The notes under the pieces: generated by a model
Seen by the model: the letters and a program-made list of their open reading frames with translations, nothing else
Databases searched by the model: none
Told to the model about the DNA's origin: nothing
Part shown: positions 14,465 through 23,949 of the stretch, piece by piece
How positions within the stretch are numbered: the stretch's first letter is position 1
Layout: each line of letters starts with the position of its first letter
Assembly: GCA_035353175.1 (NCBI GenBank)
Contig: DAOPZC010000001.1
Span: forward strand, 203,459-267,458
DNA: 64,000 nt
DNA from: DAOPZC01 sp035353175
GTDB taxonomy: Bacteria; Verrucomicrobiota; Kiritimatiellia; RFP12; UBA1067
Direction of reading: 5' to 3'
Position numbers and translations under genes: made by a program

Positions 14465-17158
14465 ATGAAATTTCTGTTTTTGAGTTTTGCACTCGTCGCC
14501 TGTTGCGCGTATGCCGACACGGCGGATGACGCGCTGGCTTTGGCGCAGCGCACGCTGGCGTATGTGGAGAAGTCGGAGAAAAGGCCCGAGATGGCGGCCG
14601 AATTAAATGCCCTGGCGCAACGCCTGCCCCAAGCGAAAGAGGCGGAGCGCACAAGCTTGGAGAAAGAGATTCGCGCCTTGCGCCGGCAGATCATCTTTTC
14701 TCATCCGGCACTGAATTTTGACCGTTTGCTGGCGAGCCAGCGAGGCATCCCGTACACGTGTGCGCCGCATATGGTCGACCAGTATACGGGGCGGTGTTCG
14801 CGTCCCGGCCCTGGGCTTGTGGTGATTGAGGACTGGAAAAACTCGCCGCGCAAGCGAGAGCCGCTGAAGGGCAAGTTGCCGTTGGGGACGGTGCTGAATC
14901 CCGACTTGCATTGGGACGGGGAACGCGTGATTTTCGCCTTCTGCGACCACACGGCGAAACGTCCGGCCGCTGCCGTCGGCGTTGCGGCGCCGACCGTGTT
15001 GGCCGGGGCTGCCCGCGGGAAAATTGGCGAGATCATCCGGAAACTTGATCCCGAAAACCCCCTGTTTAAAGACGCGGCGGGAACCTATGATCCGAACCCG
15101 GTTGCGCATCTGCGATACTTCATCTGGGAAGCGGCCGTGGACGGCTCGTGGGTGCGTCAGCTCACCGGCACGCCGCAGGACAAGATGGAGACGTGGTGCG
15201 GACGGCAAACCTCGCTGATCGAGGATGCGGACCCGTGCTATCTGCCGGACGGCGGGTTTGCGTTCAACTCGACGCGCTGCCAGAGCTTCGGCCGCTGTCA
15301 CTGGGGACGCTACACGCCGGCGTTTCTCATTTACAGGGCCGATGGCGACGGCTCGAACATCCGCCAGCTCTCCTTCGGCGAAGCGAATGAGTGGGAGCCT
15401 GCGGTGTTGAACGACGGCCGGCTGGTCTATACGCGCTGGGACTACATCAACCGCAATGCGGTGTGGTACCAGAGCCTCTGGACGATGAAGCCGGACGGCA
15501 CGGGCACGGCGCATTTTTACGGGAACTACACCATGCACCCGGGCGTGCAGACGGAGACTCAGCCCATTCCGGATTCGCACGTCGTCGTCGCGACGGCGGC
15601 GGCACACCATTACGTTACGGCGGGGTCGCTCATTCTCATCGACACGCACAAGGGCGAGGACGGGCCCGCGCCGCTCACGCGGCTGACGCCCGAAATCCCT
15701 TGGCCCGAATCGGAAGGCTGGAATCTGCCGGGGTGTTACGCCGCCCCGTATCCGGTCAACGACACCTTGTTTTTTGCCAGTTTTTCCCCGGAGAGTCTGT
15801 GCCAAACCGCAAGCGAACGGACGACGACGAATCCGTGGGGCGCGTGGCCGACACCGAAGGCTTACGGGATTTGGCTGGTGGATTCGCTGGGCGGGCGCGA
15901 GCTGATCTATCAGGACCCGGAGATCGGCACGTTCACGCCGATCCCGATCCGCAAGCGTGTTCGCCCGCCGGTGATTCCTTCCGTGCTGCCTCCTGCGGAG
16001 ACCGCCCCCGATTTCGGCGTGTGCTATGTCGAGAACGTGTACGATTGCCGCGAACCGTTGGAAAAAGGCAGCGTCAAATATCTGCGCGTCAACGAGCTTC
16101 TGAATCAGCCTGCGGCAAAGAAATGCAACTGGAATGCATCGCTGGATTTGGATCTCCACAAACGTCCGCTCGGCGTGGTGCCCGTCGGCGCGGATGGCTC
16201 GGCCGCTTTTCGGATTCCGGCCCGCAAGCCGATTCAGCTGCAAGCGCTGAATGCAGACGGCATGGCGGTGTTTACCATGCGCTCGTTCATCTATGCGCAG
16301 AAAGGCGAAGTCTTGGGCTGCGCGGGCTGTCATGAAGACAAGATGCGGAGCCGGTTGCCGCAGGATCTCGCGAAGCGTCGCGAGATTGTCGATCCCAAAC
16401 CCACGCTTGCTCTCGACTACGAGGGCGGCTTCAGTTTCATGCGGACAGTTCAGCCCGTGTTCGATCGTCACTGTATCCGCTGCCATGGGTTGGCGTCGGA
16501 CGGGAAGGGCGGCAACGAACCGCTGAACCTGATCGGAACCCAGGCGGGGCCCAATCTGATCAGCCGGAAATTGGTCAAGTGGATCGAATCGTATCAAGAG
16601 ACCGGAGCGAGCAAAACAAACGATTACTTTGCGGTCGCGAGCCCGCTGACGGCGATTTTAAAGAAAGGGCACAACGGCATAACGCTTTCGAAAGATGAGT
16701 GGAACGCGCTGATCATCTGGATGGATCTCAATGTGCCACATTACAGCAACGGCCATTACGGATTCAATTGTGCCGAACAGCGCCAATCGGATGCCGAAGG
16801 CGAAAAACGGTTGCGGACGGCCATCGCGGAGCGCTTCGGCAAAGAGGTGGCGGCGCAGCCTTACCCGGCGCTGGTGAATGTTGCGGCGCCAGAAAAAAGC
16901 CGGATTCTGCTGGCCGCACTGCCCTTGGGCAAAGGCGGCTGGGACCAGTTCGACGGCGGGTTCGGCGGCACGGACGATCCGAATTACCAGGCGATGCTCG
17001 CTTTGGTTCAGGGGTCCATCGCTCCTCTGCGGTATCAAGACTTTTGCGGCACGTGCGGCCGCGGCAAGGCGTGCGTGTGCAACAGCTGCTGGGTGTGGAT
17101 GGGCCGTTTCAACGAGCCGGCGTCAGACCACCGCGTGACGGCTGCCCGCGCGCCATAG
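14465..17158 (+). CDS. HzsA-related di-heme protein (tandem paralogue)
   Basis: 897 aa, with signal peptide (LFLSFALVACCAYAD). It repeats the first 890 residues of the preceding protein: a near-identical mature N-terminus (ADTADDALALAQRTLAYVEKS), the propeller strings CYLPDGGFAFNSTRC and EANEWEPAVLNDGRLVYTRW, heme motifs CAGCH (619-623) and CIRCH (670-674), and the cysteine cluster CGRGKACVCNSCW at 864-876. It lacks the beta-strand/LamG extension and ends soon after WMGRFNEP. HzsA-related proteins are widespread in Planctomycetes and Verrucomicrobia without known activity; two c-hemes in the periplasm suggest electron transfer or redox catalysis. It lies 60 bp after the first copy with no terminator between, so one operon is likely. 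No cytochrome c maturation genes are in the window. Confidence 0.88.
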   Translation: MKFLFLSFALVACCAYADTADDALALAQRTLAYVEKSEKRPEMAAELNALAQRLPQAKEAERTSLEKEIRALRRQIIFSHPALNFDRLLASQRGIPYTCAPHMVDQYTGRCSRPGPGLVVIEDWKNSPRKREPLKGKLPLGTVLNPDLHWDGERVIFAFCDHTAKRPAAAVGVAAPTVLAGAARGKIGEIIRKLDPENPLFKDAAGTYDPNPVAHLRYFIWEAAVDGSWVRQLTGTPQDKMETWCGRQTSLIEDADPCYLPDGGFAFNSTRCQSFGRCHWGRYTPAFLIYRADGDGSNIRQLSFGEANEWEPAVLNDGRLVYTRWDYINRNAVWYQSLWTMKPDGTGTAHFYGNYTMHPGVQTETQPIPDSHVVVATAAAHHYVTAGSLILIDTHKGEDGPAPLTRLTPEIPWPESEGWNLPGCYAAPYPVNDTLFFASFSPESLCQTASERTTTNPWGAWPTPKAYGIWLVDSLGGRELIYQDPEIGTFTPIPIRKRVRPPVIPSVLPPAETAPDFGVCYVENVYDCREPLEKGSVKYLRVNELLNQPAAKKCNWNASLDLDLHKRPLGVVPVGADGSAAFRIPARKPIQLQALNADGMAVFTMRSFIYAQKGEVLGCAGCHEDKMRSRLPQDLAKRREIVDPKPTLALDYEGGFSFMRTVQPVFDRHCIRCHGLASDGKGGNEPLNLIGTQAGPNLISRKLVKWIESYQETGASKTNDYFAVASPLTAILKKGHNGITLSKDEWNALIIWMDLNVPHYSNGHYGFNCAEQRQSDAEGEKRLRTAIAERFGKEVAAQPYPALVNVAAPEKSRILLAALPLGKGGWDQFDGGFGGTDDPNYQAMLALVQGSIAPLRYQDFCGTCGRGKACVCNSCWVWMGRFNEPASDHRVTAARAP

Positions 17159-17182
17159 GCTCCCGCCGTCTGGCCGCCTTTT

Positions 17183-17202
17183 CGCGGACGGGGCCGTCCG
17201 CG
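17183..17202. terminator. 20-bp hairpin after the HzsA-related pair
   Basis: CGCGGACGG and its complement CCGTCCGCG flank a two-base loop 24 bp after the stop. It is a strong stem but has no T-run on the + strand, so it is at best an imperfect terminator. It also marks the left edge of the AT-richer small-gene island. Confidence 0.4.
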
Positions 17203-17267
17203 CCCCCGGCGTTGTGTCACGCGTTCATCAGAAACGCAACATTGTCCGCCCAAGGGAGTCGATTAAG

Positions 17268-17894
17268 ATGACGATCAGGATTACGAGGGAGCCGCACCCT
17301 TCTTGCCTGATGAAGATATCCCCACTAGCAATCATGATGGCTCTACCCTTGTTGACAGCAGGTTTCAAGATATCTGGGCGCGGCGAGAACCAACCAACCG
17401 TGCAGTCAGCCTTCGACGGTCGCTACTATGTACGCACCGTACCTGATAATGACTATGGGACTGAGGGAAGTACTAAAGTATTCAAAGAAGAACTAGGTGA
17501 GGACAAGCTGCTGGATGAGTATCCTGTTTACATGCGAGGAGAGCTCTACTTAGGCTGGAGTCCAATCGAAGGGAAATGGTGTTTAGTGCATCTGGAGCCA
17601 GAACGAATTGCCAGCAACAATGACTTCACGAAGCTAGGTAAGGTTTCTCGTCTTGCACTCTACATGGGAGGGAAGAGTATTGCGGCCTACACAAGCTTGG
17701 ATTTGGAGCAGATGGGATTAAAGGAAAGAGTACAGACACTCGCTCATAAACAGCCAGGACAGTTTATGATCCACGGCATCTGTCAGATTCCGAAGACAAA
17801 CTCCTACGTATTGAAGATTGAGAAGGTTGAAGGTACTGAAACAAAAATGATTTTACTGGATATCACTACTGGAATGAAATTCACAGAAAAATAG
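17268..17894 (+). CDS. Hypothetical secreted protein, first gene of the small-gene island
   Basis: 208 aa from ATG 17268, which has an AGGGAG box upstream. A second ATG at 17310 would start directly with a signal-like stretch (KISPLAIMMALPLLTAGF). The mature part contains GRYYVRTVPDNDYGTEG, YPVYMRGELYLGWSPIEGKWCLV and a C-terminal KIEKVEGTETKMILLDI, which read as a compact beta-rich domain. I do not recognise a named family. Base composition is clearly poorer in G+C than the flanking genes, and codons such as AGG/GGA and ATA-rich runs differ from neighbours, pointing to transfer. Downstream an inverted pair GACCAGCGCG / CGCGCAGGTC and a GTTGGGC box precede the next small ORF. Confidence 0.65.
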   Translation: MTIRITREPHPSCLMKISPLAIMMALPLLTAGFKISGRGENQPTVQSAFDGRYYVRTVPDNDYGTEGSTKVFKEELGEDKLLDEYPVYMRGELYLGWSPIEGKWCLVHLEPERIASNNDFTKLGKVSRLALYMGGKSIAAYTSLDLEQMGLKERVQTLAHKQPGQFMIHGICQIPKTNSYVLKIEKVEGTETKMILLDITTGMKFTEK

Positions 17895-17898
17895 GCAG

Positions 17899-17984
17899 GA
17901 CCAGCGCGTGGACCTTACGCGGTAAAACGCACAATTTTCATGCCTGACGTTTGGTTCCCGCGCAGGTCACACGTAACGTTGGGC
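17899..17984 (+). other. Candidate attC-like recombination site (site 1)
   Basis: After the stop of the preceding gene, GACCAGCGCG is answered by CGCGCAGGTC about 50 bp later (9 of 10 pairs), and the unit ends with GTTGGGC at 17978-17984, an exact GTTRRRY core box. The next ATG follows 7 bp later, as is usual in integron cassettes. The left core box is not obvious, so this is the weaker part of the assignment. Confidence 0.35.
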
Positions 17985-17990
17985 ACGAAC

Positions 17991-18166
17991 ATGAAAGCAA
18001 TCATCCACATCCTTTGTTTGTTGATTCTTCTGTTTGTCGCTTTCAGGACAGGTGCCAAAAGCTACAAACGGACAAATGGCTAGATGTGAAACCCAATTTT
18101 TTTGGTCTTGGCGTAAACTTAAATGCTCTATTTCAACGATTGCGAGACAAGTTTAAACGATCAAAA

Positions 18167-18172
<6 letters not shown>
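17991..18172 (+). pseudogene. Small membrane-protein ORF with probable frameshift
   Basis: ATG 17991 opens a 30-codon frame (IIHILCLLILLFVAF, a clear transmembrane or signal segment) that stops at TAG 18081-18083. The +2 frame covering the same bases continues without stop to TAA 18170-18172 and reads KPNFFGLGVNLNALFQRLRDKFKR, which looks like a natural amphipathic protein end. A single-base indel near 18050-18080 would join the two into a roughly 60-residue protein. The TAA lies inside the left core box of the next attC-like site, as in genuine cassettes. Either a broken gene or a sequencing error. Confidence 0.4.
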
Positions 18173-18580
<408 letters not shown>

Positions 18581-18601
18581 GAGATAGAAGTCAACACCCC
18601 C

Positions 18602-18630
18602 TTGACGTAGATACACAACGTGTATACACT
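18602..18630 (+). promoter_or_regulatory. brnTA promoter with overlapping palindrome
   Basis: TTGACG (18602-18607) and TACACT (18625-18630) are 17 bp apart. The spacer and -10 hold the inverted repeat ATACAC-AAC-GTGTAT (18611-18625), a probable operator for the BrnA antitoxin, which autoregulates this type of operon. Predicted transcription would begin almost at the brnT start codon. Confidence 0.6.
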
Positions 18631-18637
18631 ATTGCCG

Positions 18638-18916
18638 ATGAGATTCACATGGGATGAGACAAAGAATGCGATGAACCGGCAGAAGCACGGCATAGACTTC
18701 GCCGATGTTCCGACCGTGTTCGGCTATCCCATGGTGACGTTTTTGGATCAACGAAAAGAGTACGGAGAAGACCGGTGGATTGGAATCGGTTGGCTGGGTG
18801 ACATTCTAGCTGTTGTCGTATACACCGAGCCTAGTACAGGAACGACACGAATCATTTCCGCACGAAAGGCGAACCGACATGAGCAAAGCATCTACACTGA
18901 AGAAATCGGGGACTGA
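18638..18916 (+). CDS. brnT: BrnT family toxin
   Basis: 92 aa with the BrnT signature at its start, RFTWDETKNAMNRQKHGIDFADV, followed by the RelE-like core strand (RWIGIGWLGDILAVVVYTE) and RIISARKANRHE, which contains the basic catalytic region. BrnT toxins are RelE-fold ribonucleases that stop translation and are held inactive by BrnA. ATG 18638 is used because the family begins there; a GTG 18 bp upstream overlaps the predicted -10 element. It has its own promoter, a common trait of toxin-antitoxin pairs carried in integron cassettes. It overlaps brnA by 38 bp. Confidence 0.88.
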   Translation: MRFTWDETKNAMNRQKHGIDFADVPTVFGYPMVTFLDQRKEYGEDRWIGIGWLGDILAVVVYTEPSTGTTRIISARKANRHEQSIYTEEIGD

Positions 18917-19145
18917 CTGGAAGCGGTTGCACGGAATGAAGGACGAGGAGATCGATTTCTCTGACATTCCCCCAATCGACAAAAGCCTGTTCAAGAAAAT
19001 GGTCATTCGAATGCCGGAAAAGAAGGCGGCTCTTTCACTTCGCCTCGACCCACGGGTGATTGCCTGGTTCAAGGGGCAGGGTCCCGGATACCAGACGCGC
19101 ATCAATGCTGTCTTGAAGTCCTATGTCGAGGCACACTCGCATTAA
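18879..19145 (+). CDS. brnA: BrnA family antitoxin
   Basis: 88 aa, ATG 18879 inside the end of brnT. The C-terminal ribbon-helix-helix reads ALSLRLDPRVIAWFKGQG followed by GYQTRINAVLKSYVEAH, the family signature. The N-terminal half (DEEIDFSDIPPIDKSLF) is the segment that wraps the toxin. It should neutralise BrnT and repress the shared promoter at the ATACAC/GTGTAT repeat. The stop is TAA at 19143-19145. No clear attC-like hairpin follows, only an isolated GCCCAAC at 19158-19164, so any site here is degraded. Confidence 0.88.
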   Translation: MSKASTLKKSGTDWKRLHGMKDEEIDFSDIPPIDKSLFKKMVIRMPEKKAALSLRLDPRVIAWFKGQGPGYQTRINAVLKSYVEAHSH

Positions 19146-19244
19146 ACGATGATAGCCGCCCAACAAAACGGTGGAGGCGACGGGATCGGGACAAGGTTAT
19201 CCGGATTTTTGGAGCTGGTTACTGGCGGAAAGGAAAGAAGCTTT

Positions 19245-19478
19245 ATGAAGAGCAAAATCACATACACGGATGAACCCATGGGTAAGGCACGGGTGGTGCA
19301 GGACTTTCTCCCATCCCCTGAACAACTCGCCTTCAAAGAGGAGAAGGTCAAGGTCACAATTTCACTGAGCAAAGCCAGCCTTGACTTCTTCAAGGAGCAG
19401 GCAGGATTGCATAAGACCGCCTACCAAAAGATGATTCGGAATCTATTGGATACGTATGCCGTTCAACACTCAAAATGA
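19245..19478 (+). CDS. Orphan CopG/BrnA-like ribbon-helix-helix antitoxin
   Basis: 77 aa. The C-terminal part VKVTISLSKASLDFFKEQA then YQKMIRNLLDTYAVQH has the strand-helix-helix pattern of CopG-like antitoxins of the BrnA/DUF4415 kind. The normal toxin partner would be encoded just upstream, but the 99 bp before this gene contains none; the only BrnT is already paired with BrnA. ATG 19245 has AAAGGAAAG upstream. It overlaps the next ORF by 4 bp (ATGA), so the two may form a non-standard pair or two remnants. Confidence 0.7.
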   Translation: MKSKITYTDEPMGKARVVQDFLPSPEQLAFKEEKVKVTISLSKASLDFFKEQAGLHKTAYQKMIRNLLDTYAVQHSK

Positions 19479-19702
19479 TGCCCGACAAGGCGGCCTCCAT
19501 CACTATAGACGATGGCACCGTCCTCAGTGGCAGCCTGCCTCCTGCCAAAATGAAGTTGGCTCAAGCCCGGATCGAAATTCACAGGGAGGACTTGATGGCG
19601 GACTGGAAACTCGCCGTTTCAGGAGAACCTGTGTTTAAAATCGACACCCTCAAAGCGAAGAAAGAGTGCAGAGGCATTACAATCAGGTGCGAGACGCTGT
19701 AG
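19475..19702 (+). CDS. Small protein resembling the C-terminal part of DUF4160 proteins
   Basis: 75 aa. The string VLSGSLPPAKMKLAQ then IHREDLMADWKLAVSGEP matches from memory the tail of DUF4160 proteins (LP-x-R-x-x, H-x-E-L-L-x-x-W-E-L-A-x-x-G-x-P), which are found near toxin-antitoxin genes. The N-terminal half of DUF4160 is missing, so this is either a stand-alone variant or a truncated gene. It begins within the stop of the antitoxin-like gene. TAG at 19700-19702 is followed directly by CCAAC, the first arm of the next inverted repeat. Confidence 0.55.
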   Translation: MMPDKAASITIDDGTVLSGSLPPAKMKLAQARIEIHREDLMADWKLAVSGEPVFKIDTLKAKKECRGITIRCETL

Positions 19703-19754
19703 CCAACCATGAAAGGGTTTCACGCGTGAGCAAGCCGTGAAACCCTGGTTGGAC
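19702..19754 (+). other. Candidate attC-like recombination site (site 4)
   Basis: CCAACCA-tgaaa-GGGTTTCACG (19703-19724) pairs with CGTGAAACCCTGGTTGG (19736-19752); all 17 bases of the right arm pair and the left arm carries a five-base bulge. The unit opens with GCCAAC and closes with GTTGGAC (19748-19754), identical to the box of site 3. No T-run follows, so a terminator reading is less likely. It closes the AT-richer island. Confidence 0.5.
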
Positions 19755-19800
19755 TAAGCCGGCCGAGGGAGGGCGCGCACGTGGCCCCATGGGTTTATCA

Positions 19801-19840
19801 GGCCGCGCGGGTCTCGCATCCGCGCGGCCCGGCCTTTTTT
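19801..19840 (+). terminator. Rho-independent terminator at the right end of the island
   Basis: GGCCGCGCGG (19801-19810) and CCGCGCGGCC (19820-19829) form a perfect 10-bp stem; after a short GC stretch there is a run of six T (19835-19840). Orientation is rightward, so it stops transcription leaving the cassette-like region before the convergent epimerase gene. Confidence 0.75.
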
Positions 19841-19857
19841 CGCGGCGGCCGGGCGCC

Positions 19858-20825
<968 letters not shown>

Positions 20826-20829
<4 letters not shown>

Positions 20830-21533
20830 GGGGCTTTCAGGCTGGCTTTCTGCTGCTTGATCAGTGCTTTGATGCCCTTGTGCGCGAGGGCCTTGAGGGC
20901 ATCGAGCGAATTTTCGGTAAAGGGTTCGTGTTCGGCCGTGCCCTGGAGCTCCACGTAGCGGCCGTCATCGGTCATGACCACGTTCAGGTCCACCTCCGCG
21001 GCGGAGTCGTGCGCGTAGTCGAGGTCGAGCGTGGGCGTCCCTTCGCAGACGCCGACGCTGACCGCGGCGATGAAGTGCTTGATCGGGCTGGCGGTGAGCT
21101 TGCCCCGCTTCTGCAGCCAGGCCAGCGCGTCCGCCAGCGCGACCATGCCGCCGGTGATCGAGGCGCAGCGCGTGCCGCCGTCGGCCTGAAGCACGTCGCA
21201 GTCGATGGTGATGGAGCGCTCGCCGAGCTTGTCCATGTCCACTGCCGCGCGGAGCGCGCGTCCGATGAGGCGGCTGATCTCCGTGCCGCGCGCGTCGGGC
21301 TTGCCCTTTTTGATCTCGCGGTCCTTGCGGTCGACCGTGCTGCGCGGCAGCATGCTGTATTCGGCGGTGACCCAGCCTTGGCCCTTGCCCTTGAGAAACG
21401 GCGGCACCTTTTCTTCGACGCTGGCGGTGCAGAGCACCCAGGTCTCGCCCTGTTTGATCAGCACCGAGCCTTCGGCGTGTTTGGTGAAGTGGCGTTCGAT
21501 CTGGACGGGGCGCAGCTGGGTGGGTTTTTTCAT
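20826..21533 (-). CDS. rph: Ribonuclease PH
   Basis: 235 aa 3'-exoribonuclease that trims tRNA 3' ends using phosphate. Conserved strings: [20 protein letters not shown] at the start, [14 protein letters not shown] (phosphate site), [38 protein letters not shown] and [20 protein letters not shown]. The length is normal. I use the ATG at 21531-21533 because it starts the conserved N-terminus; an upstream in-frame codon at 21569 would add 12 unconserved residues. It lies between guaB (52 bp upstream) and uxs (4-bp overlap). Confidence 0.96.
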
Positions 21534-21585
21534 GACGGAAAGAGGACCTGCGATCGGGGTTTGCCGCAAGGGCGCGCGCGCCGTT

Positions 21586-23079
21586 TTACGAGCGGTAGTT
21601 GGGCGCTTCCTTGATGATTTTCACATCGTGGGGATGGGCTTCGCGCACGCCCGCGTTGGTGACGCGGTAGAAGACGCCTTCGCGCTTGAGCTCCTCGATC
21701 GTGCGCGCGCCGCAGTAGCCCAGCGAAGAGCGCAGGCCGCCGCAGAACTGCGTCATGATCTTCTTCACCGAGCCGGCCAGCGGCACGATGCCCTCGATGC
21801 CCTGCGGCACGAGGTCGTCCTCTTTCACGTTGTCCTGGCCGTAGCGCTGGCGGCTGCCTTTGCCCTCTTTCATGGCGGCGAGGCTGCCCATGCCGCGGTA
21901 GACCACGAAGTGGCGTCCCTCGTGGATGATCTTCTCGCCCGGGCTCTCTTCGGTGCCGGCGAGGAGCGAGCCGAGCATCACGGTGTCCGCGCCCGCGACC
22001 AGCGCCTTGGGCACGTCGCCCGAGTGGCGGATGCCGCCGTCGGCGATCACCGGGATCGCGCCGCCGACCGCCTGGCTGGCATTGTACACGGCGGTGATCT
22101 GCGGGATGCCGACGCCGCACACGACGCGGGTGGTGCAGATCGAGCCGGGGCCGATGCCGACCTTGACGGCATGCGCGCCGGCGTTCATCAGGGCGAGCGC
22201 GCCTTCCGCCGTGGCGACGTTGCCGCCGATCACGTCGATGTCGGGATAGTGCTGGTTGATCCAGGTCACCATGTCGAGGATGCCTTTGCTGTGGCCGTGG
22301 GCGCTGTCGACGACGACGACGTCGACCTCTTCATCGGCGAGCATCGCCATGCGGTCGTGGTCGTTCGCGCTGACCGCCGCCGCCACGCGCAGGCGGTAGC
22401 GGCTGTCGCGCGTGTAGAGCGGCTGGGCGTTCTCGACCAGCTCGAGCACGTCGGTGAAGGAGTAGAGCCCGACGAGGCGGCCCGCTTGGTCGACGAGCGG
22501 GAGCTTGCCGATCTTGTTCTCCATCATGATGGTGTAGGCCTGCTCCAGCGTGGTGCCCGGGGCGGCGGTGATGACGCGCGTGGTCATGACGTCCGCGGCG
22601 CGGGTGGCGGTCTTCTTGGCGAAGCGGATGTCGCTGGAGGTCACGATGCCCGCGAGCTTGTCCTGATCGTCGAGGATCGGGAAGCCGCTGAAGGAGAGGT
22701 GGTGCTCCTCGCGGTAGTCATGGATGTAGGCGAGGGTGTCGTTGGCGCGGAAGGCCACGGGCTTCATGATGAGGCCGTTGAGGTGGTGCTTCACGCGGCG
22801 GACATGCTGCGCCTGGATCTCGGGCGGCAGGTTTTTGTGGATGACGCCGATGCCGCCGAGCATCGCCATCGCGGTGGCCATGCCCGCCTCGGTCACGGTG
22901 TCCATGGCCGCGCTGACAAAGGGGATGTTGAGGGTGATGCGGCTGGTGAGCCGGGTGGCCAGGCTGGTCGCGTCCGGGAGAAAATCCGCGTAGCGGGTGA
23001 CGAGTGTGACATCGTCGAACGTCAGCCCTTCGTAAGGGAACTGTTTCATGAAAGCGGCGACATGAGAATTGACATGCAT
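21586..23079 (-). CDS. guaB: IMP dehydrogenase
   Basis: 497 aa, full length. It oxidises IMP to XMP, the first step to guanine nucleotides. Visible are [10 protein letters not shown] near the N-terminus, two CBS domains inserted in the barrel (about residues 95-210), DSAHGHS, the catalytic cysteine loop [21 protein letters not shown], and [12 protein letters not shown]. The ATG at 23077-23079 is 5 bp from a perfect GGAGGT; a tandem ATG at 23082 is too close. A promoter lies at 23112-23142. First gene of a guaB-rph-uxs unit. Confidence 0.97.
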   Translation of the reverse strand: MHVNSHVAAFMKQFPYEGLTFDDVTLVTRYADFLPDATSLATRLTSRITLNIPFVSAAMDTVTEAGMATAMAMLGGIGVIHKNLPPEIQAQHVRRVKHHLNGLIMKPVAFRANDTLAYIHDYREEHHLSFSGFPILDDQDKLAGIVTSSDIRFAKKTATRAADVMTTRVITAAPGTTLEQAYTIMMENKIGKLPLVDQAGRLVGLYSFTDVLELVENAQPLYTRDSRYRLRVAAAVSANDHDRMAMLADEEVDVVVVDSAHGHSKGILDMVTWINQHYPDIDVIGGNVATAEGALALMNAGAHAVKVGIGPGSICTTRVVCGVGIPQITAVYNASQAVGGAIPVIADGGIRHSGDVPKALVAGADTVMLGSLLAGTEESPGEKIIHEGRHFVVYRGMGSLAAMKEGKGSRQRYGQDNVKEDDLVPQGIEGIVPLAGSVKKIMTQFCGGLRSSLGYCGARTIEELKREGVFYRVTNAGVREAHPHDVKIIKEAPNYRS

Positions 23080-23111
23080 CATAGACCTCCGAACCATTTC
23101 GCTTTCCCGTA

Positions 23112-23142
23112 ATTATATATCCTATTTGCGGCGTTTTGGCAA
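23112..23142 (-). promoter_or_regulatory. Predicted guaB promoter
   Basis: On the minus strand TTGCCA (23142-23137) is followed after 17 bp by TATATA (23119-23114), which overlaps a TATAAT at 23117-23112. Either reading gives a sigma70-like promoter about 25 bp before the ribosome site. Confidence 0.55.
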
Positions 23143-23198
23143 TCGCGAACGCGAAAAAACGACAGAGAAACGTCAGAGAGGCGCATAGCAGAGGGGGG

Positions 23199-23336
23199 GT
23201 CGACGTCCACGAGAAGAGCGTCTACCGCCACATCGCCCGCGGCCTGCCCCGCGCGAAGTACGGCGACATGCCGCGCGTCTGCATGCTCAAGCCGCGCTCC
23301 CGCAAGCCCGTCGAGCACAAGATCGACACGAAGTGC
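23199..23336 (+). pseudogene. Relic of an IS30-type transposase
   Basis: The + strand reads VDVHEKSVYRHIARGLPR, then DMPRVCMLKPR and PVEHKIDTKC, which resembles the N-terminal/middle part of IS30-family transposases (helix that precedes the DDE domain, followed by a basic K-x-R string and a CR-x-GRT stretch). The frame then loses similarity after the cysteine and there is no catalytic domain, so only about 46 codons survive. No terminal inverted repeats were seen. Confidence 0.4.
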
Positions 23337-23863
23337 GGCCCGCCAAGAGGCCGGACCCGGCCCAAACATGCAAGGCACGACGGTTTCGGACCCTCCGCAA
23401 ATTTCAACGTTTCTGGACCGTGTCGGACGTGGGATACGCCGGACCAGATATAGGAGCCATAACAAGCTGCACAGCAACACGTTAAGATGTATAAACCAAG
23501 CCTGATTCGCCATAAAGTGTCCCATTCTGTCCCGTTTTGTCCCATCGGCGGGATTCGACGTTTTGTTCGATATTCGATGTTCAATGTTGATTTCCGGCGT
23601 TATGTGGAGGCAGCGCTCGTTTCTTCAATTACGAAGGAAGACAGCGATGATTTACCTGGGCTTCAGCAACAAACCCCGCGCCCCACGGCCGACAGGCCTG
23701 GCGGGCACCCCAACCGCATTCTTCGCGGCCCTTTCACTTCGCAGTCTATGCAAGCAACAAGGGCGGCCTCTGTTGAGTTCAAAGTCATCCCCTGGAAAAC
23801 GGCGCGCGAAACCCTTTCACTTAGAAATGCTCCGCGGGCGATCGGAGGGGGCGCGTTGCGGGC
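23337..23863. other. Non-coding spacer between the transposase relic and ilvE
   Basis: I find no credible gene here. The region contains three TGTCCC hexamers at exact 10-bp spacing (23518, 23528, 23538) and then a stretch of TTCGAT/TTCAAT near-repeats (about 23564-23590). The open frame running into ilvE from 23563 shows no family similarity and is better read as untranslated leader. Confidence 0.5.
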
Positions 23864-23891
23864 TTGCAACTTGCGGAAGAAAAGGTAATAT
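23864..23891 (+). promoter_or_regulatory. Predicted ilvE promoter
   Basis: TTGCAA (23864-23869), a 16-bp spacer and TAATAT (23886-23891). Transcription would start about 50 bp before the ilvE ATG. Confidence 0.5.
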
Positions 23892-23949
23892 GAGCGTCTG
23901 TTTTTTCGGGAGGATGCGTGTCGTGCGACTCCCATATAAGGACGGGAAC

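Noticed and set aside
10358..17158. Hydrazine synthase and anammox metabolism
   Set aside because: Only the alpha-related fold is present. There are no beta/gamma subunits or hydrazine dehydrogenase in the window, and the family is broad in non-anammox PVC bacteria.
17183..17217. A further attC-like site before the first island gene
   Set aside because: The strong hairpin has no matching core boxes; GTTGTGT at 17211 fails the GTTRRRY pattern.
19158..19203. attC-like site between brnA and the orphan antitoxin
   Set aside because: GCCCAAC fits a left box but no paired arm or right box was found; at most a degraded site.
23563..23949. N-terminal extension of IlvE by up to 129 residues
   Set aside because: The upstream part has no similarity to aminotransferases, and a ribosome site and the conserved N-terminus point to ATG 23950.
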